Source: Serratia marcescens (GTDB lineage: Bacteria > Pseudomonadota > Gammaproteobacteria > Enterobacterales > Enterobacteriaceae). From it: 64,000 bases of DNA. The translations under genes were made by a program, and so were the position numbers. The notes beneath the pieces were generated by a model that searched no databases, was not told where the DNA came from, and was given only the letters and a program-made list of their open reading frames with translations. Shown here piece after piece: positions 8,047 to 17,793 of this stretch. The stretch is taken from assembly GCF_001902635.1 (NCBI RefSeq), contig NZ_MJAO01000019.1, positions 1-64,000 of the forward strand, in the 5' to 3' direction. Within the stretch, counting starts at the first letter, position 1. The number at the start of each line of letters is the position of its first letter.

Positions 8047-9840
8047 ATGACGAATATTACTAAACCCGATCTGGCGACCGACCATTCTTACGCTATCGAT
8101 GGTTTTGTTCCAGCAACAGCAACGCAAGAATTAAGCTATACCTCGGCACGAGTGCTCAATCCTCTCTATAACCATTATGACACGGCGGGCAAACCCAGAG
8201 TATTTGGTTACTACACCGATTGGTCACAATATGATGGGCGTTTGGATAACATCGACTGCCCACCGGCTGCTCGTGGAATCGGTGTGAATTTAGCGCTATT
8301 AGATCCTTTGGCATTCGATAAAATCATTATCGGTTTTGCCGGTATTCTGGGCGATAAAGGGGAAAAGGCGGCGGCAATATCTGCCGCGGCCCCTCAATTT
8401 GCGCGCTCTAAATTGGGTGATGTCACGTTCCTGGATGCATGGGGCGATTGTCAGGCAGCCAAAAATAATGGTCTTGAAGGCTGGGTTGATATTCAAATGC
8501 CTGGTGATTTTTATCAGAGTAAAGTTCGCGGCGTACTCGGGGGATTACGTGAAAAACAAGTCACTGCGCAGAAGGCAGGGCATAATTTGATTTTGTCATT
8601 CAGTATCGGTGGTTGGAGCATGAGTGACGGTTTTTATCACACATCGCGCGATCCCGTAAAACGCGCTAACTTTTGCGCCAGCGTCGTCGATTTATTCCAG
8701 CGTTTTCCAATGTTTAGCGAGCTGGATCTGGACTGGGAATACCCAGGTGCGCCGGGTAATGGTAATAGCCATGGGCCAGATGATTGGCAGTATTACAAAC
8801 TATTAATTCAAGACCTCAAGGCCGCGTTGACTAGCTCTGGTCGAGGTAATGTGAAGATCAGTATTGCGACTTCCGCAGACCCTGACGTGATGGCGCTGGC
8901 TCATATCCCTGATTTGCTTGCTGCCGGGGTGGAAGGCATCAATCTGATGACCTATGACTTCTTTGGTACGCCGTGGGCTACCAAATTAAACCATCACACC
9001 AACCTGTATAGCACCAGTGAGGCGGTCTGCAGCGTTGATGCCGCCGTTAATTATTTGCTGGATTTGGGCGTTAACCCTGGCAATATCAATATCGGCTATG
9101 CCGGCTATACCCGCAATGCTCGTAATGCCACGATTAATAACGAATCCCCACTCAGTGGCAGCTATGTCCCACAGCCTGAGTTGGGTTCCACAACCGGTAG
9201 TTTTGAATCCGGGACGTCTGATTGGTGCGACATTCTTTATAATTATCTGGATCTTAATGCTAAGTCAGGCAAAAATGGCTTCTTGTTGTACACCGATGAA
9301 AAGGCGAATGCCGATTATCTGTATAGCCCGCAGTCACACCTGTTTATGTCGCTGGACACCCCGCGCACGGCCAAAGCCAAAGGTGCTTATGCCTTGAGTA
9401 AAGGATTGGGGGGTGTTTTCACGTGGACGATTGATAAAGATAATGGTTTGTTAGTGAACGCGGTACGTGAAGGATTGGGATGCAATGTGACAACGCAAGT
9501 CGTCGACATGCAACCTTTCTATTTTACAGGCGTGAATGTCGGGCCATTGTCAATTAATGAGCCACCGATTGCGGTGATTACCGGCCCGGAGAATCCGGTT
9601 CAACCGGACGCACCGTTGACCTTTACTGGGGCTCACCCGTTTGCCCCTGAAGGGCAGCAGTTAACTCATCACTGGAGGGCGTCGTCTGGTTTGGAGGTGA
9701 TTGGCGGCCTTGATCACGCCATTGTTCAGGTCAAGGTACCGGCCAGTAATCCATCGGCGACTTATACGTTATCACTGACAGTTTCTGATGGTAACTCAAG
9801 TCATACTCATGATCATGTGATTCAGGTTGCAGGGGGATAG
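8047..9840 (+). CDS. GH18 chitinase of the insecticidal toxin-complex (Chi1/Chi2) type
   Basis: This 597-residue protein has a GH18 catalytic domain at about residues 50-480 with SIGGW at 186-190 and the catalytic motif SELDLDWE ending at Glu231. The first Asp of the usual DxxDxDxE is Ser. From memory, the N-terminal SYTSARVLNPLYNHYD and QYDGRLD closely resemble the Chi1/Chi2 chitinases that decorate the Yersinia entomophaga Tc toxin. No Sec signal peptide is visible. A PKD-like domain occupies about 505-597 (PIAVITGPENPVQPD to DHVIQVAGG). GAGGAATT precedes the ATG. Base composition is lower in GC than both flanks, which suggests acquisition. No Tc toxin genes are next to it. The frame ends at a G5 run and appears truncated. 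Confidence 0.9.
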   Translation: MTNITKPDLATDHSYAIDGFVPATATQELSYTSARVLNPLYNHYDTAGKPRVFGYYTDWSQYDGRLDNIDCPPAARGIGVNLALLDPLAFDKIIIGFAGILGDKGEKAAAISAAAPQFARSKLGDVTFLDAWGDCQAAKNNGLEGWVDIQMPGDFYQSKVRGVLGGLREKQVTAQKAGHNLILSFSIGGWSMSDGFYHTSRDPVKRANFCASVVDLFQRFPMFSELDLDWEYPGAPGNGNSHGPDDWQYYKLLIQDLKAALTSSGRGNVKISIATSADPDVMALAHIPDLLAAGVEGINLMTYDFFGTPWATKLNHHTNLYSTSEAVCSVDAAVNYLLDLGVNPGNINIGYAGYTRNARNATINNESPLSGSYVPQPELGSTTGSFESGTSDWCDILYNYLDLNAKSGKNGFLLYTDEKANADYLYSPQSHLFMSLDTPRTAKAKGAYALSKGLGGVFTWTIDKDNGLLVNAVREGLGCNVTTQVVDMQPFYFTGVNVGPLSINEPPIAVITGPENPVQPDAPLTFTGAHPFAPEGQQLTHHWRASSGLEVIGGLDHAIVQVKVPASNPSATYTLSLTVSDGNSSHTHDHVIQVAGG

Positions 9841-10040
9841 AACTTGCTGCCGGTGGCGGCGATTTCTGGGAAGTGCCTCCGGGCGTATCGGCAGACTCGC
9901 TAAATAATGTGGTTGTTAACTTTATTGCGCCAGCGATGAGCCGCGATACCCTGCTGGTCTTTACCCAGGCTGCCACAGGTATTCTTAATTTGAGTCGCGA
10001 TAAATCACACAGCATCGTGGTGAAAGCGGCGGGTGGCTAT
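9837..10040 (+). pseudogene. Out-of-frame remnant of a second PKD-like repeat of the chitinase
   Basis: Directly after the chitinase stop, another frame reads IELAAGGGDFWEVPPG and ends RDKSHSIVVKAAGG. Its tail aligns by eye with the end of the in-frame PKD-like domain (THDHVIQVAGG). A net change of one base in the G run at 9832-9836 would join the two frames. It is best read as the lost C-terminal extension of the chitinase. Confidence 0.6.
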
Positions 10041-10070
10041 AAGATCGCGCTCATGCGCGATCTTTATTTG
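10041..10070 (+). terminator. Terminator after the chitinase region
   Basis: A perfect 9-bp stem (AAGATCGCG/CGCGATCTT) with a 6-nt loop is followed by TATTT. It may also serve the convergent small gene. Confidence 0.7.
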
Positions 10071-10080
10071 TGCGTCACTA

Positions 10081-10329
10081 CTATAGACAGTCCCGCATGG
10101 CATCCACCACCACGCGGCCGCTCATGTCGGTCTGGGTGATGCGGTAGCTGGTGGGATAAGAGCGACGGGTGCTGAAACGATCGTGGACGGAGACCTTGCC
10201 AATCTGCAGGCCGGCGGCGTTTTTCACCACAAACTCACTGATCTCTTCCTGGCCCTGGTTTTGCAAATGCATACTGCTGATTTTTTCCAGCGTATCGCTG
10301 GCGTTTATTTTTAAATGGTCGCGTAACAT
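10081..10329 (-). CDS. Small uncharacterised protein
   Basis: This 82-residue protein begins MLRDHLKINASDTLEKISSM and shows no signal peptide, membrane segment or known motif. A strong GAGGAGG-type ribosome-binding site lies 6 bases before the ATG, and its base composition is like the backbone, so I take it as a real gene. I cannot assign a function. It faces the chitinase gene. Confidence 0.7.
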   Translation of the reverse strand: MLRDHLKINASDTLEKISSMHLQNQGQEEISEFVVKNAAGLQIGKVSVHDRFSTRRSYPTSYRITQTDMSGRVVVDAMRDCL

Positions 10330-10709
10330 AACTACCTCCTCGTAGTGAGAAAAGTATATGCCCCTAAAATTTGCGCTGAAACAGCTTTATGTTGATTTAT
10401 TATTATCATTTTGAATTTAAATTGATACTAATATGTTAAGTCATAATAATAAAAGTATTACCAGCGCTTTATCGGCGATATTGTCTGATTTATCGGCAAT
10501 GGTTTATTTCATTGCCGTTATTATTCGTCTGCTTTAATGGGAAAATAGCGCCGTTACCTGCCGCGGGTAGGCAACCACTCGTTCCTTGCGCCTGAAGTAT
10601 AGGGCACGCTTTTAGCCAGGCGTGAAAACTGGCGTTACAGCTTGGTCTTTGATCTCCAAGACGTTAACGCTAGACTCTGCACCATAAGCAAGATTGAGGG
10701 GATGAATCA
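10330..10709. other. AT-rich intergenic region upstream of zntB
   Basis: This 380-base gap separates two divergent genes and must hold both promoters. A TTTATCGGC element occurs twice near 10469 and 10489. No open frame or RNA gene is convincing. Confidence 0.4.
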
Positions 10710-11693
10710 ATGGATGTTATTGAGGGGAGCGAGCTGCAGGTCGCCGACGCGGTTTACGCTTATCAGCTGGACGGCAAGGGGGGCGTAACGCCGATCGAGC
10801 AGGATGACAAAGTAACCTGCGACGCACCGTGTTGGCTGCATCTCGATTATGCGCACCCGGCCAGCGCCGAATGGTTGAGCACCACGCCGCTGCTGCCGGA
10901 TTCGGTGCGCGAAGCGCTCTCCGGCGAAAGCTCACGGCCGCGCGTTAATCGCCAGGGCGAAGGCACCATGATCACTCTGCGCAGCATCAACTTCAACGCC
11001 AACTCCCGTCCGGATCAATTGGTCACCATTCGCGTGTACATCACCGGTAAACTGATTGTTTCCACCCGGCACCGCAAGGTGTATTCCATCGATCAGGTAG
11101 TAAACGATCTGCAAAGCGGCGCCGGGCCGACCAACAGCGGCAGTTGGCTGGTGGAGGTTTCCGATGCGCTGACCGATCACACCAGCGAGTTTATCGAAGA
11201 TCTGCACGACAAGATCATCGATCTGGAAGACGCGTTGTTGGAGCAGCAGGTGCCGGAGCGTGGTCAGCTGGCGTTGATCCGTAAACAACTGATCGTGTTG
11301 CGCCGCTATATGGCGCCGCAGCGCGACGTCTTCGCCCGGCTGGCCAGCGATCGCTTGCCGTGGATGAGCGATGACGATCGCCGCCGCATGCAGGACATCG
11401 CCGATCGTCTGGGGCGAGGGCTGGACGATCTGGACGGCAGCATCGCGCGCACCGCCATCTTGTCCGACGAGATCACCACGGTGATGGCCGATGCGATGAA
11501 CCGCCGCACTTATACCATGTCATTATTGGCGATGGTGTTTCTGCCCACCACCTTCCTGACCGGGCTGTTCGGCGTCAACCTTGGTGGCATTCCGGGCAAC
11601 AGCGCGCCGTTTGGTTTCGTCACCTTTTGCCTGATGCTGCTGGCGTTAGTGGGGGGCGTCGCCTGGTGGCTAAAGCGCAGCCGCTGGCTGTAA
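10710..11693 (+). CDS. zntB: Zinc transporter ZntB (CorA family)
   Basis: This 327-residue protein has the same length as E. coli ZntB and is recognisable along its whole sequence. The N-terminal cytoplasmic funnel domain covers about 1-265, followed by two membrane helices. The selectivity motif GVNLGGIPG (the CorA-type GxN loop) lies between the helices, and the protein ends with a basic SRWL tail. It moves Zn2+ across the inner membrane. The fnrS gene follows, as in E. coli. Confidence 0.96.
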   Translation: MDVIEGSELQVADAVYAYQLDGKGGVTPIEQDDKVTCDAPCWLHLDYAHPASAEWLSTTPLLPDSVREALSGESSRPRVNRQGEGTMITLRSINFNANSRPDQLVTIRVYITGKLIVSTRHRKVYSIDQVVNDLQSGAGPTNSGSWLVEVSDALTDHTSEFIEDLHDKIIDLEDALLEQQVPERGQLALIRKQLIVLRRYMAPQRDVFARLASDRLPWMSDDDRRRMQDIADRLGRGLDDLDGSIARTAILSDEITTVMADAMNRRTYTMSLLAMVFLPTTFLTGLFGVNLGGIPGNSAPFGFVTFCLMLLALVGGVAWWLKRSRWL

Positions 11694-11720
11694 GCAAAAA
11701 CGACGAAAACCCGGTTAACA

Positions 11721-11734
11721 TTGAGCAATATCAA
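11721..11734. promoter_or_regulatory. FNR box of the fnrS promoter
   Basis: TTGAGCAATATCAA matches the FNR consensus TTGATNNNNATCAA except for one base. Its centre lies about 42 bases before the predicted fnrS 5' end, the class II activator position. A CATGAT -10-like element is at 11757-11762. Confidence 0.9.
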
Positions 11735-11769
11735 CATTTAGCCGGGGGAAATGGGGCATGATCTCTCTC

Positions 11770-11892
11770 GCAGGTGAATGCAACGTCAAGCGATGGGCGT
11801 TGCGCTCCATAATTGTCTTACTTTCTTATTTTTGAATTACTGCATAGCACATTTGATTCGTACAATGCCGGTTTAATCACCGGCATTTTTTT
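11770..11892 (+). ncRNA. fnrS: Small regulatory RNA FnrS
   Basis: The 5' half, starting GCAGGTGAATGCAACGTCAA, is nearly identical to E. coli FnrS as I recall it, and the gene sits right after zntB as in E. coli. The 3' end is a Rho-independent terminator with stem AATGCCGG/CCGGCATT and T7 at 11886-11892. The terminator stem differs from E. coli while the seed regions are kept. FnrS is an Hfq-dependent RNA induced by FNR without oxygen; it represses mRNAs for aerobic and oxidative-stress functions such as sodB. Confidence 0.95.
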
Positions 11893-11911
11893 ATCCGGCT
11901 ATTCCTCTTCC

Positions 11912-12310
11912 TCAGGCTGCGCTTTCATCCCAGAAGCTGGCTTCAATCTTGTGCCCATCCAAATCGCGGACAAAGCAGCCGTAATAGGCTTCGCCGTAGT
12001 GCGGCCGCGAACCGGGCGCGCCTTCATCGACGGCGCCGGCCAACAGCGCCTGACGATGGAATTCATCCACCTGCTGTTTGCTGGTGGCGAAAAAGCCGAC
12101 GTGTACGCCGTTGCCGGTCGAGGCGGGCCGGCCGTCGATCGGCAGCTGCAGCCAAAACTCAGGATAATCGCGGCCATAGCCGACCGCACCCGGGTGCTCC
12201 AGCACGCGACGGCAGCCTAAGGCGGCCAAAACGCGATCGTAAAAGGCGGCGGCGGCCTCGAAGTCGTTGGTGCCCAATGAAATGTGGGACAGGCAGGGGG
12301 TGATATTCAT
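11912..12310 (-). CDS. VOC (glyoxalase/bleomycin-resistance) family protein
   Basis: This 132-residue protein has a single vicinal-oxygen-chelate fold with the usual opening (LSHISLGTNDFEAAAAFYDRVLAALG) shortened here to its features: His at residue 9, an acidic residue in the EFWLQLP strand, and the closing VRDLDGHKIEASFW. The substrate cannot be told from sequence. It faces fnrS and is not obviously in an operon. Confidence 0.85.
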   Translation of the reverse strand: MNITPCLSHISLGTNDFEAAAAFYDRVLAALGCRRVLEHPGAVGYGRDYPEFWLQLPIDGRPASTGNGVHVGFFATSKQQVDEFHRQALLAGAVDEGAPGSRPHYGEAYYGCFVRDLDGHKIEASFWDESAA

Positions 12311-12422
12311 TACGCGATCTCCGTATAACTGTATAAATGAACAGTATAGGGTAAAAACGGCACCGCCCAGTAAATTTTGCGCAAACTGTGAGCAGGATCG
12401 AGATCGTCGAGAAGGGGAGATG

Positions 12423-12450
12423 TCACCGCCCGCAGGGCTGCGGGCGGTGA
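12423..12450. terminator. Hairpin downstream of ttcA
   Basis: A perfect 12-bp stem (TCACCGCCCGCA/TGCGGGCGGTGA) with a 4-nt loop sits 7 bases after the ttcA stop. It lacks a clear T-run, so termination is only probable. Confidence 0.5.
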
Positions 12451-12456
12451 GGGGGG

Positions 12457-13395
12457 TTATTTGATTTCCAGCACGTTCAAACGTTCCGGCGCCGGTGCCG
12501 CGTCGTCTGACTCTTCCGGTTGCCAGCCGACCGGCTGCATCGGAATGTCTTCGCGATCGAACGCCAGGTCACCGCCGTCCACCACGGCGCTGCCGTGGTG
12601 AATGCCTTTGAAATCGAACAGATTGATGTCGCTCAGATGCGAAGGCACCACGTTTTGCATGGCGCTGAACATGGTTTCCAGCCGGCCTGGGTAACGCTTG
12701 TCCCAGTCGCGCAGCATGTCACCGATCACCTGGCGCTGCAGGTTAGGCTGCGAACCGCACAGGTTGCATGGAATGATCGGGAATTCCTTGGCGATCGAAA
12801 AGCGCTCGATGTCTTTCTCGCGGCAATAGGCCAGCGGGCGGATCACCACGTGTTTGCCGTCGTCGCTCATCAGCTTGGGCGGCATGCCTTTCATCTTGCC
12901 GCCATAGAACATATTGAGGAACAGCGTTTGCAGAATGTCGTCGCGGTGGTGGCCCAGCGCGATCTTGGTGGCGCCCAGTTCGGTGGCGGTGCGGTACAGA
13001 ATGCCGCGGCGCAGGCGCGAGCACAGCGAACAGGTGGTTTTGCCTTCAGGGATCTTGTCTTTGACGATGCTGTAGGTGTTCTCTTCGACGATTTTGTACT
13101 CCACCCCCAGACTTTCCAGATAGGCAGGCAGAATATGCTCCGGGAAGCCAGGCTGCTTCTGATCGAGGTTTACCGCCACCAGCGAGAAGTTGACCGGCGC
13201 GCTCTGCTGCAGGTTGCGCAGGATCTCCAGCATGGTGTAGCTGTCTTTACCGCCGGACAGGCAGACCATGATGCGGTCGCCTTCTTCGATCATATTGAAA
13301 TCGGCGATCGCTTCGCCCACGTTGCGGCGCAGGCGCTTTTGCAATTTGTTCAGGTTGTACTGCTCTTTTTGGCTAACGGATTGCTTTTCTGACAT
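12457..13395 (-). CDS. ttcA: tRNA 2-thiocytidine(32) synthetase TtcA
   Basis: This 312-residue enzyme thiolates cytidine 32 of certain tRNAs with ATP and an iron-sulfur cluster. The PP-loop SGGKDS is at about residues 48-53, and the CSLC pair ([10 protein letters not shown]) is near 122-125 with a further conserved Cys in CNLCGSQPN. The N-terminal [20 protein letters not shown] matches the family. It lies near zntB/fnrS as in E. coli, but no dbpA is between them here. Confidence 0.97.
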   Translation of the reverse strand: MSEKQSVSQKEQYNLNKLQKRLRRNVGEAIADFNMIEEGDRIMVCLSGGKDSYTMLEILRNLQQSAPVNFSLVAVNLDQKQPGFPEHILPAYLESLGVEYKIVEENTYSIVKDKIPEGKTTCSLCSRLRRGILYRTATELGATKIALGHHRDDILQTLFLNMFYGGKMKGMPPKLMSDDGKHVVIRPLAYCREKDIERFSIAKEFPIIPCNLCGSQPNLQRQVIGDMLRDWDKRYPGRLETMFSAMQNVVPSHLSDINLFDFKGIHHGSAVVDGGDLAFDREDIPMQPVGWQPEESDDAAPAPERLNVLEIK

Positions 13396-13616
13396 TTAAA
13401 TCGTGCTCATTCTCAATGGGGGGCACTAGGGGGCATGGCGTTTTAGACCGCGATTTTACCATCCAACCGGCCGATTTTGATCATTATTCATCATCTTGCC
13501 TCCATGCGCCCGACGCGAGGCCTGTATGGTACGGATTGCGCGCAGGAATGCCAGCAGGTTTTGCAATGATGCCTGCTGATTGTCCGGCAATGAACGGATA
13601 GCAGGCGCCGACGCGT

Positions 13617-13946
13617 TCATTTTGCGGGAAGGGACAAAACAAAGAGCTGCGCGGCTTGCAGCAGTCTCAGCCGCAGTGCATCGTCACCATACGCCTCTGG
13701 CGCAACGCGCACCCAACCTGGCATCTTTTTATTTCGTGAGATCATTGGCGAAATGCCCGGGAGCGCCAATGCCCAATCATCATTGCCCTTACCCAGGCGC
13801 ACCAGCAGTCCGTCATCGCGCGCACCGCACAACAGATGGCCATTGAGCAACCACGCCCACCCGCCGAACATGGCCTTCTCCGTTATCCCCGGCATTTCCA
13901 CCAGGTCATCGTTTAACACCGCTTCAAGGCCTTTATCGCGAGACAT
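13617..13946 (-). CDS. TfoX N-terminal-domain protein
   Basis: This 109-residue protein has the TfoX-N fold motif, MFGGWAWLLNGHLLCG, near residues 26-41, followed by LLVRLGKG. It lacks the C-terminal helix-hairpin-helix part of full-length TfoX/Sxy, so a competence role should not be assumed. Such stand-alone domains are common and of unknown function. Confidence 0.8.
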   Translation of the reverse strand: MSRDKGLEAVLNDDLVEMPGITEKAMFGGWAWLLNGHLLCGARDDGLLVRLGKGNDDWALALPGISPMISRNKKMPGWVRVAPEAYGDDALRLRLLQAAQLFVLSLPAK

Positions 13947-14022
13947 TGTCTTCTCCGTGATAGTCGCTTGATCACAGACGGCGGAATGAACAGGGCGCGA
14001 ATCGCTCGCGCCCTGTGCGGGA

Positions 14023-17000
14023 TTACTCTGCGGCGGATTTTTCCGCCTTGCCGGCCAGCAGGCTGAGGAAGTCGTATTTCTCCTTCAGCTCTTTCTCGGC
14101 GGCCTGATACAGCGCGCTGGCCACCTCCGGCTGCTGCGAATTCAGGCGACGGAAGCGCTGTTCTTTCAGCAGCGTTTCCGCCAGGTCGCTGTTAGGCGGC
14201 CGGGAATCCAGCGCCAATGCGGCCTTGCCTTCGGCGCTGCGGCGCGGATCGAAGCGGTACAGCGGCCAGAAGCCGGTGGCGGTCAGCTGTTTCATTTGAT
14301 CGTGGCTGAGCGCCAGATCGTAGCCGTGCTCTTCGCACGGGCTGTAGGCGATGATCAGCGATGGCCCCGGATAGGCCTCGGCCTCCTGAATCGCTTTCAC
14401 CGTTTGGTTAAGCTGCGCTCCCAGCGAGATCTGCGCGACGTAGACATGGCCGTACATCATCATGCTGACGCCCAGATCCTTGCGCGCCTTGCGTTTGCCA
14501 TGCTCGCCGAACTTGGTCACGGCACCGAGCGGCGTGGCCTTCGACTGCTGGCCGCCGGTGTTGGAGTAACACTGGGTGTCGAGCACCAGCACGTTGACGT
14601 TCTCCGTCAGGCTGAGCACGTGGTCCAAACCGCCAAAGCCGATGTCGTAAGCCCAGCCGTCGCCGCCGATCAGCCAGATTGACTTGTCCACCAGATAGTC
14701 GGCATCGGCCGCCAGCTGGCGCGCGTTTTCCCCTTCGAGGCTCGCCAGCCGCGCGCGCAGTTCGGTGATTTGCTGACGGCGCGGCTCCGGCGCCACGTCC
14801 GCCATCTGCAGGGCGTTGACCAACGGCTCCGGCAGCTGCGGTGCCAGCGAACTCAGCAGGCGCAGCACCCGCGCGCGATGTTGATCGACCGTCAGGCGGA
14901 AGCCCAGGCCGAATTCAGCGTTGTCCTCGAATAACGAATTGGCCCACGCCGGCCCGCGCCCTTCGGCGTTGGTGGTGTATGGCGTGGTCGGCAGGTTACC
15001 GCCGTAGATCGACGAACAGCCGGTGGCGTTGGCGATCAGCAAACGGTCGCCATACAGCTGGGTCAACAGCTTGATGTATGGCGTTTCGCCGCAGCCCGAG
15101 CAGGCGCCGGAGTATTCGAACAGCGGCGTGATCAGCTGCGAGGTGCGAATATCGATGCGCTCCAGCTGCGCCGGATCGATTTCCGGTAGCTGCAGGAAGA
15201 AGTCGTAGTTGTCTTTTTCCGCCGCCAGATTATCGAGGCGCGAAGCCATGTTGATGGCTTTGATCTCCGGGTTCTGGCGATCTTTCGCCGGGCAGACCTC
15301 GACGCACAGATTACAGCCGGTGCAATCCTCCGGCGCTACCTGCAGCACGTATTTCTGGCCGCGCATATCGCGCGCTTTGACATCCAGAGACTGCAGGGAG
15401 GCGGGGGCGTGTGCCATCTCCGCCGGCTGAACCACCTTGGCGCGAATGGCGGAGTGCGGACAGGCGGCGACGCAGTGGTTGCACTGGGTACACAGGTCGG
15501 GCTGCCAGACCGGGATCTCTTCGGCGATGTTGCGCTTCTCCCACTGGGTGGTGCCTACCGGCCAAGTGCCGTCCGGCGGGAAGGCGGAAACCGGCAGCGC
15601 ATCACCCAGCCCGGCCAGCATCGCGGCGGTGACGGTTTTGACGAAGTCCGGCGCGGCGTCCGAGACCACCGGCGGGCGCATCGGGCTGCTGGCGTCGACC
15701 GGCTGCAGCGGGATCTCGATCAGCGCGCCGCGGGTGGCGCCCAGCGCCTGCCAGTTGCGCTCGACGATCTCCTGGCCCTTACTGCTGTAGCTGCGGGCGA
15801 TGGCATCCTGCAGCTGTTGCAGCGCCACGTCGCTCGGCAGGATCGGCGTCAGATGGAAAAACGCCATCTGCATCACGGTGTTGATGCGTGCGCCGAGCCG
15901 GCATTCGCGCGCCAGCTTGGCGGCGTTGATGATATAGAAACGCGCTTGGCGTTGGTGCAACAGCGCCTGTACCTCCTGCGGCAGGCGCGACCAGACCTCG
16001 TCGGCGCCGTAAGGGGTATTGAGCAGGAAGGTGCCGCCGGGTTTCAGGCGTTCGACCATCTGGTACTTATCGATAAACTGCAGCTGGTGGCAGCCGACGA
16101 AATCCGCGTGGCTGACCAGATAGGCCGAGTTGATCGGCTGCTCGCTGACGCGCAGGTGCGACACCGTCAGGCCGCCGGCTTTTTTGGAGTCGTAGACGAA
16201 ATAGCCCTGGGCATACAGCGGCGTGGCGTTGCCGATGATTTTGATGTTGTTCTTGGTGGCCGAAACCGAGCCGTCGCTGCCCAAGCCGTAGAACAGTGCT
16301 TCCAGCGAAGCGCGCTGCGGCAGGATTTCGTCGCTCAGCGGCAGCGAAAGGCCAGTGACATCATCGAAAATGCCGACGGTGAAGCGCGGGCGCGGCTGCG
16401 GCTGCGCCAGTTCGCGGAACACCGCCAGCGCGCAATCCGGGCCGAACTCTTTCGACGACAGGCCGTAACGGCCGCCGATCGCTCGCGGCAGCGTGGTGCG
16501 TTCACCCCGGCTGTAGGCTTCCGCTAGCGCGGTCATCACGTCCAGATACAGCGGTTCAGCCAGCGCGCCCGGTTCTTTGGTACGGTCGAGCACCGCGATG
16601 CTGCGCACGCTGTCCGGCAGCGTGTCGAGCAGGTGTTTGGCCGAGAACGGCCGGAACAGCCGCACCTTCAGCACGCCGACTTTCTCGCCGCGGGCCAGCA
16701 GGGTGTCGATCACCTCTTCGCAGGTACCGGCGGCGGAGCCCATTACCACCACCACGCGCTCGGCCTGCGGGTGGCCGTAATAGTCGAACGGCCGGTAGTG
16801 GCGGCCGGTGAGGGTGGCGAAGGCCTCCATGGCGTCGATTACGTGTTGGCAGGTGGCGTCATACCAGGGATTGGTGGCTTCGCGCGACTGGAAATAGGTG
16901 TCCGGGTTGGCGGAAGTCCCGCGCACCACCGGATGATCCGGCGACAGCGCCCGGCTGCGGTGTGCGTCGATCGCCGCCTGCGGCAGCATTTGCCGCAGCG

Positions 17001-17556
17001 TATCGTCGCTGAGCGGCATGATTTTGTTGATTTCGTGCGAGGTGCGGAAGCCGTCGAAGAAATGGATAAACGGCACGCGCGCGTTGAGGGTGGCGGTCTG
17101 CGAGATCAGCGCGAAGTCCTGCGCTTCCTGCACGCTGCCGGCGCACAGCATGGCGCAGCCGGTCTGGCGCACCGCCATCACGTCCGAATGGTCGCCGAAA
17201 ATTGACAGCGCATGTGTGGCCACGGTGCGCGCGGCGACGTGCAGCACAAACGGCGTCAGCTCGCCGGCCAGTTTGTACAGCGTCGGGATCATTAACAGCA
17301 GACCCTGCGATGAGGTGAACGAGGTCGACAGCGCGCCGGTTTGCAGGGCGCCGTGTACGGTGGCGATCGCACCGCCCTCCGACTGCATTTCCACCACCCG
17401 CGGGATATCGCCCCAGATGTTTTGCCGGCCATCGCCGGACCAGGCATCCGCCTGTTCCGCCATGGTGGAACTCGGCGTGATAGGATAGATGGCAATCACT
17501 TCGTTGGTGCGATAGGCCACGGAAGCGACTGCATTATTACCATCTGTAGTTATCAT
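14023..17556 (-). CDS. nifJ: Pyruvate:ferredoxin (flavodoxin) oxidoreductase
   Basis: This 1177-residue single-chain enzyme oxidises pyruvate to acetyl-CoA and passes electrons to flavodoxin or ferredoxin. The N-terminal pyrimidine-binding part opens with MITTDGNNAVASVAYRTNEV. Two 4Fe-4S motifs, CTQCNHCVAACP and CTGCNLCVEVCP, lie at about 680-760, and a third cluster plus TPP site is around GACSGCGETPY and GGDGWAYDIGFGG. The frame extends 14 codons upstream; the ATG at 17556 has an AAGGTAA site and gives the family N-terminus. It corresponds to E. coli ydbK and sits in the same neighbourhood (ydbJ-hslJ-ldhA). Confidence 0.95.
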   Translation of the reverse strand: MITTDGNNAVASVAYRTNEVIAIYPITPSSTMAEQADAWSGDGRQNIWGDIPRVVEMQSEGGAIATVHGALQTGALSTSFTSSQGLLLMIPTLYKLAGELTPFVLHVAARTVATHALSIFGDHSDVMAVRQTGCAMLCAGSVQEAQDFALISQTATLNARVPFIHFFDGFRTSHEINKIMPLSDDTLRQMLPQAAIDAHRSRALSPDHPVVRGTSANPDTYFQSREATNPWYDATCQHVIDAMEAFATLTGRHYRPFDYYGHPQAERVVVVMGSAAGTCEEVIDTLLARGEKVGVLKVRLFRPFSAKHLLDTLPDSVRSIAVLDRTKEPGALAEPLYLDVMTALAEAYSRGERTTLPRAIGGRYGLSSKEFGPDCALAVFRELAQPQPRPRFTVGIFDDVTGLSLPLSDEILPQRASLEALFYGLGSDGSVSATKNNIKIIGNATPLYAQGYFVYDSKKAGGLTVSHLRVSEQPINSAYLVSHADFVGCHQLQFIDKYQMVERLKPGGTFLLNTPYGADEVWSRLPQEVQALLHQRQARFYIINAAKLARECRLGARINTVMQMAFFHLTPILPSDVALQQLQDAIARSYSSKGQEIVERNWQALGATRGALIEIPLQPVDASSPMRPPVVSDAAPDFVKTVTAAMLAGLGDALPVSAFPPDGTWPVGTTQWEKRNIAEEIPVWQPDLCTQCNHCVAACPHSAIRAKVVQPAEMAHAPASLQSLDVKARDMRGQKYVLQVAPEDCTGCNLCVEVCPAKDRQNPEIKAINMASRLDNLAAEKDNYDFFLQLPEIDPAQLERIDIRTSQLITPLFEYSGACSGCGETPYIKLLTQLYGDRLLIANATGCSSIYGGNLPTTPYTTNAEGRGPAWANSLFEDNAEFGLGFRLTVDQHRARVLRLLSSLAPQLPEPLVNALQMADVAPEPRRQQITELRARLASLEGENARQLAADADYLVDKSIWLIGGDGWAYDIGFGGLDHVLSLTENVNVLVLDTQCYSNTGGQQSKATPLGAVTKFGEHGKRKARKDLGVSMMMYGHVYVAQISLGAQLNQTVKAIQEAEAYPGPSLIIAYSPCEEHGYDLALSHDQMKQLTATGFWPLYRFDPRRSAEGKAALALDSRPPNSDLAETLLKEQRFRRLNSQQPEVASALYQAAEKELKEKYDFLSLLAGKAEKSAAE

Positions 17557-17793
17557 CGACGTTACCTTTTCATTGCTCACAAAGCCGCGAAAGCGCACTT
17601 TCGCAGTAATGGAAAAAAGTCTAACAGAGGGGAGAACGTCGCTTTATCGCGTTTGTGTGGCGGTTGATAAATCGGCAAGGGCGTATTTCCTCGTCGATTG
17701 GGGGCCGACGGCAATAAATTGTTTTCACCGTTTAAAGACAATTTATTTCCGGCGCGTCATAATTACGCATCGGCAAACTAACAGAAGAAAACC

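Noticed and set aside
17557-17793. Possible MicC sRNA next to nifJ
   Set aside because: E. coli micC lies beside ydbK, but I found no MicC-like seed or terminator in this gap.
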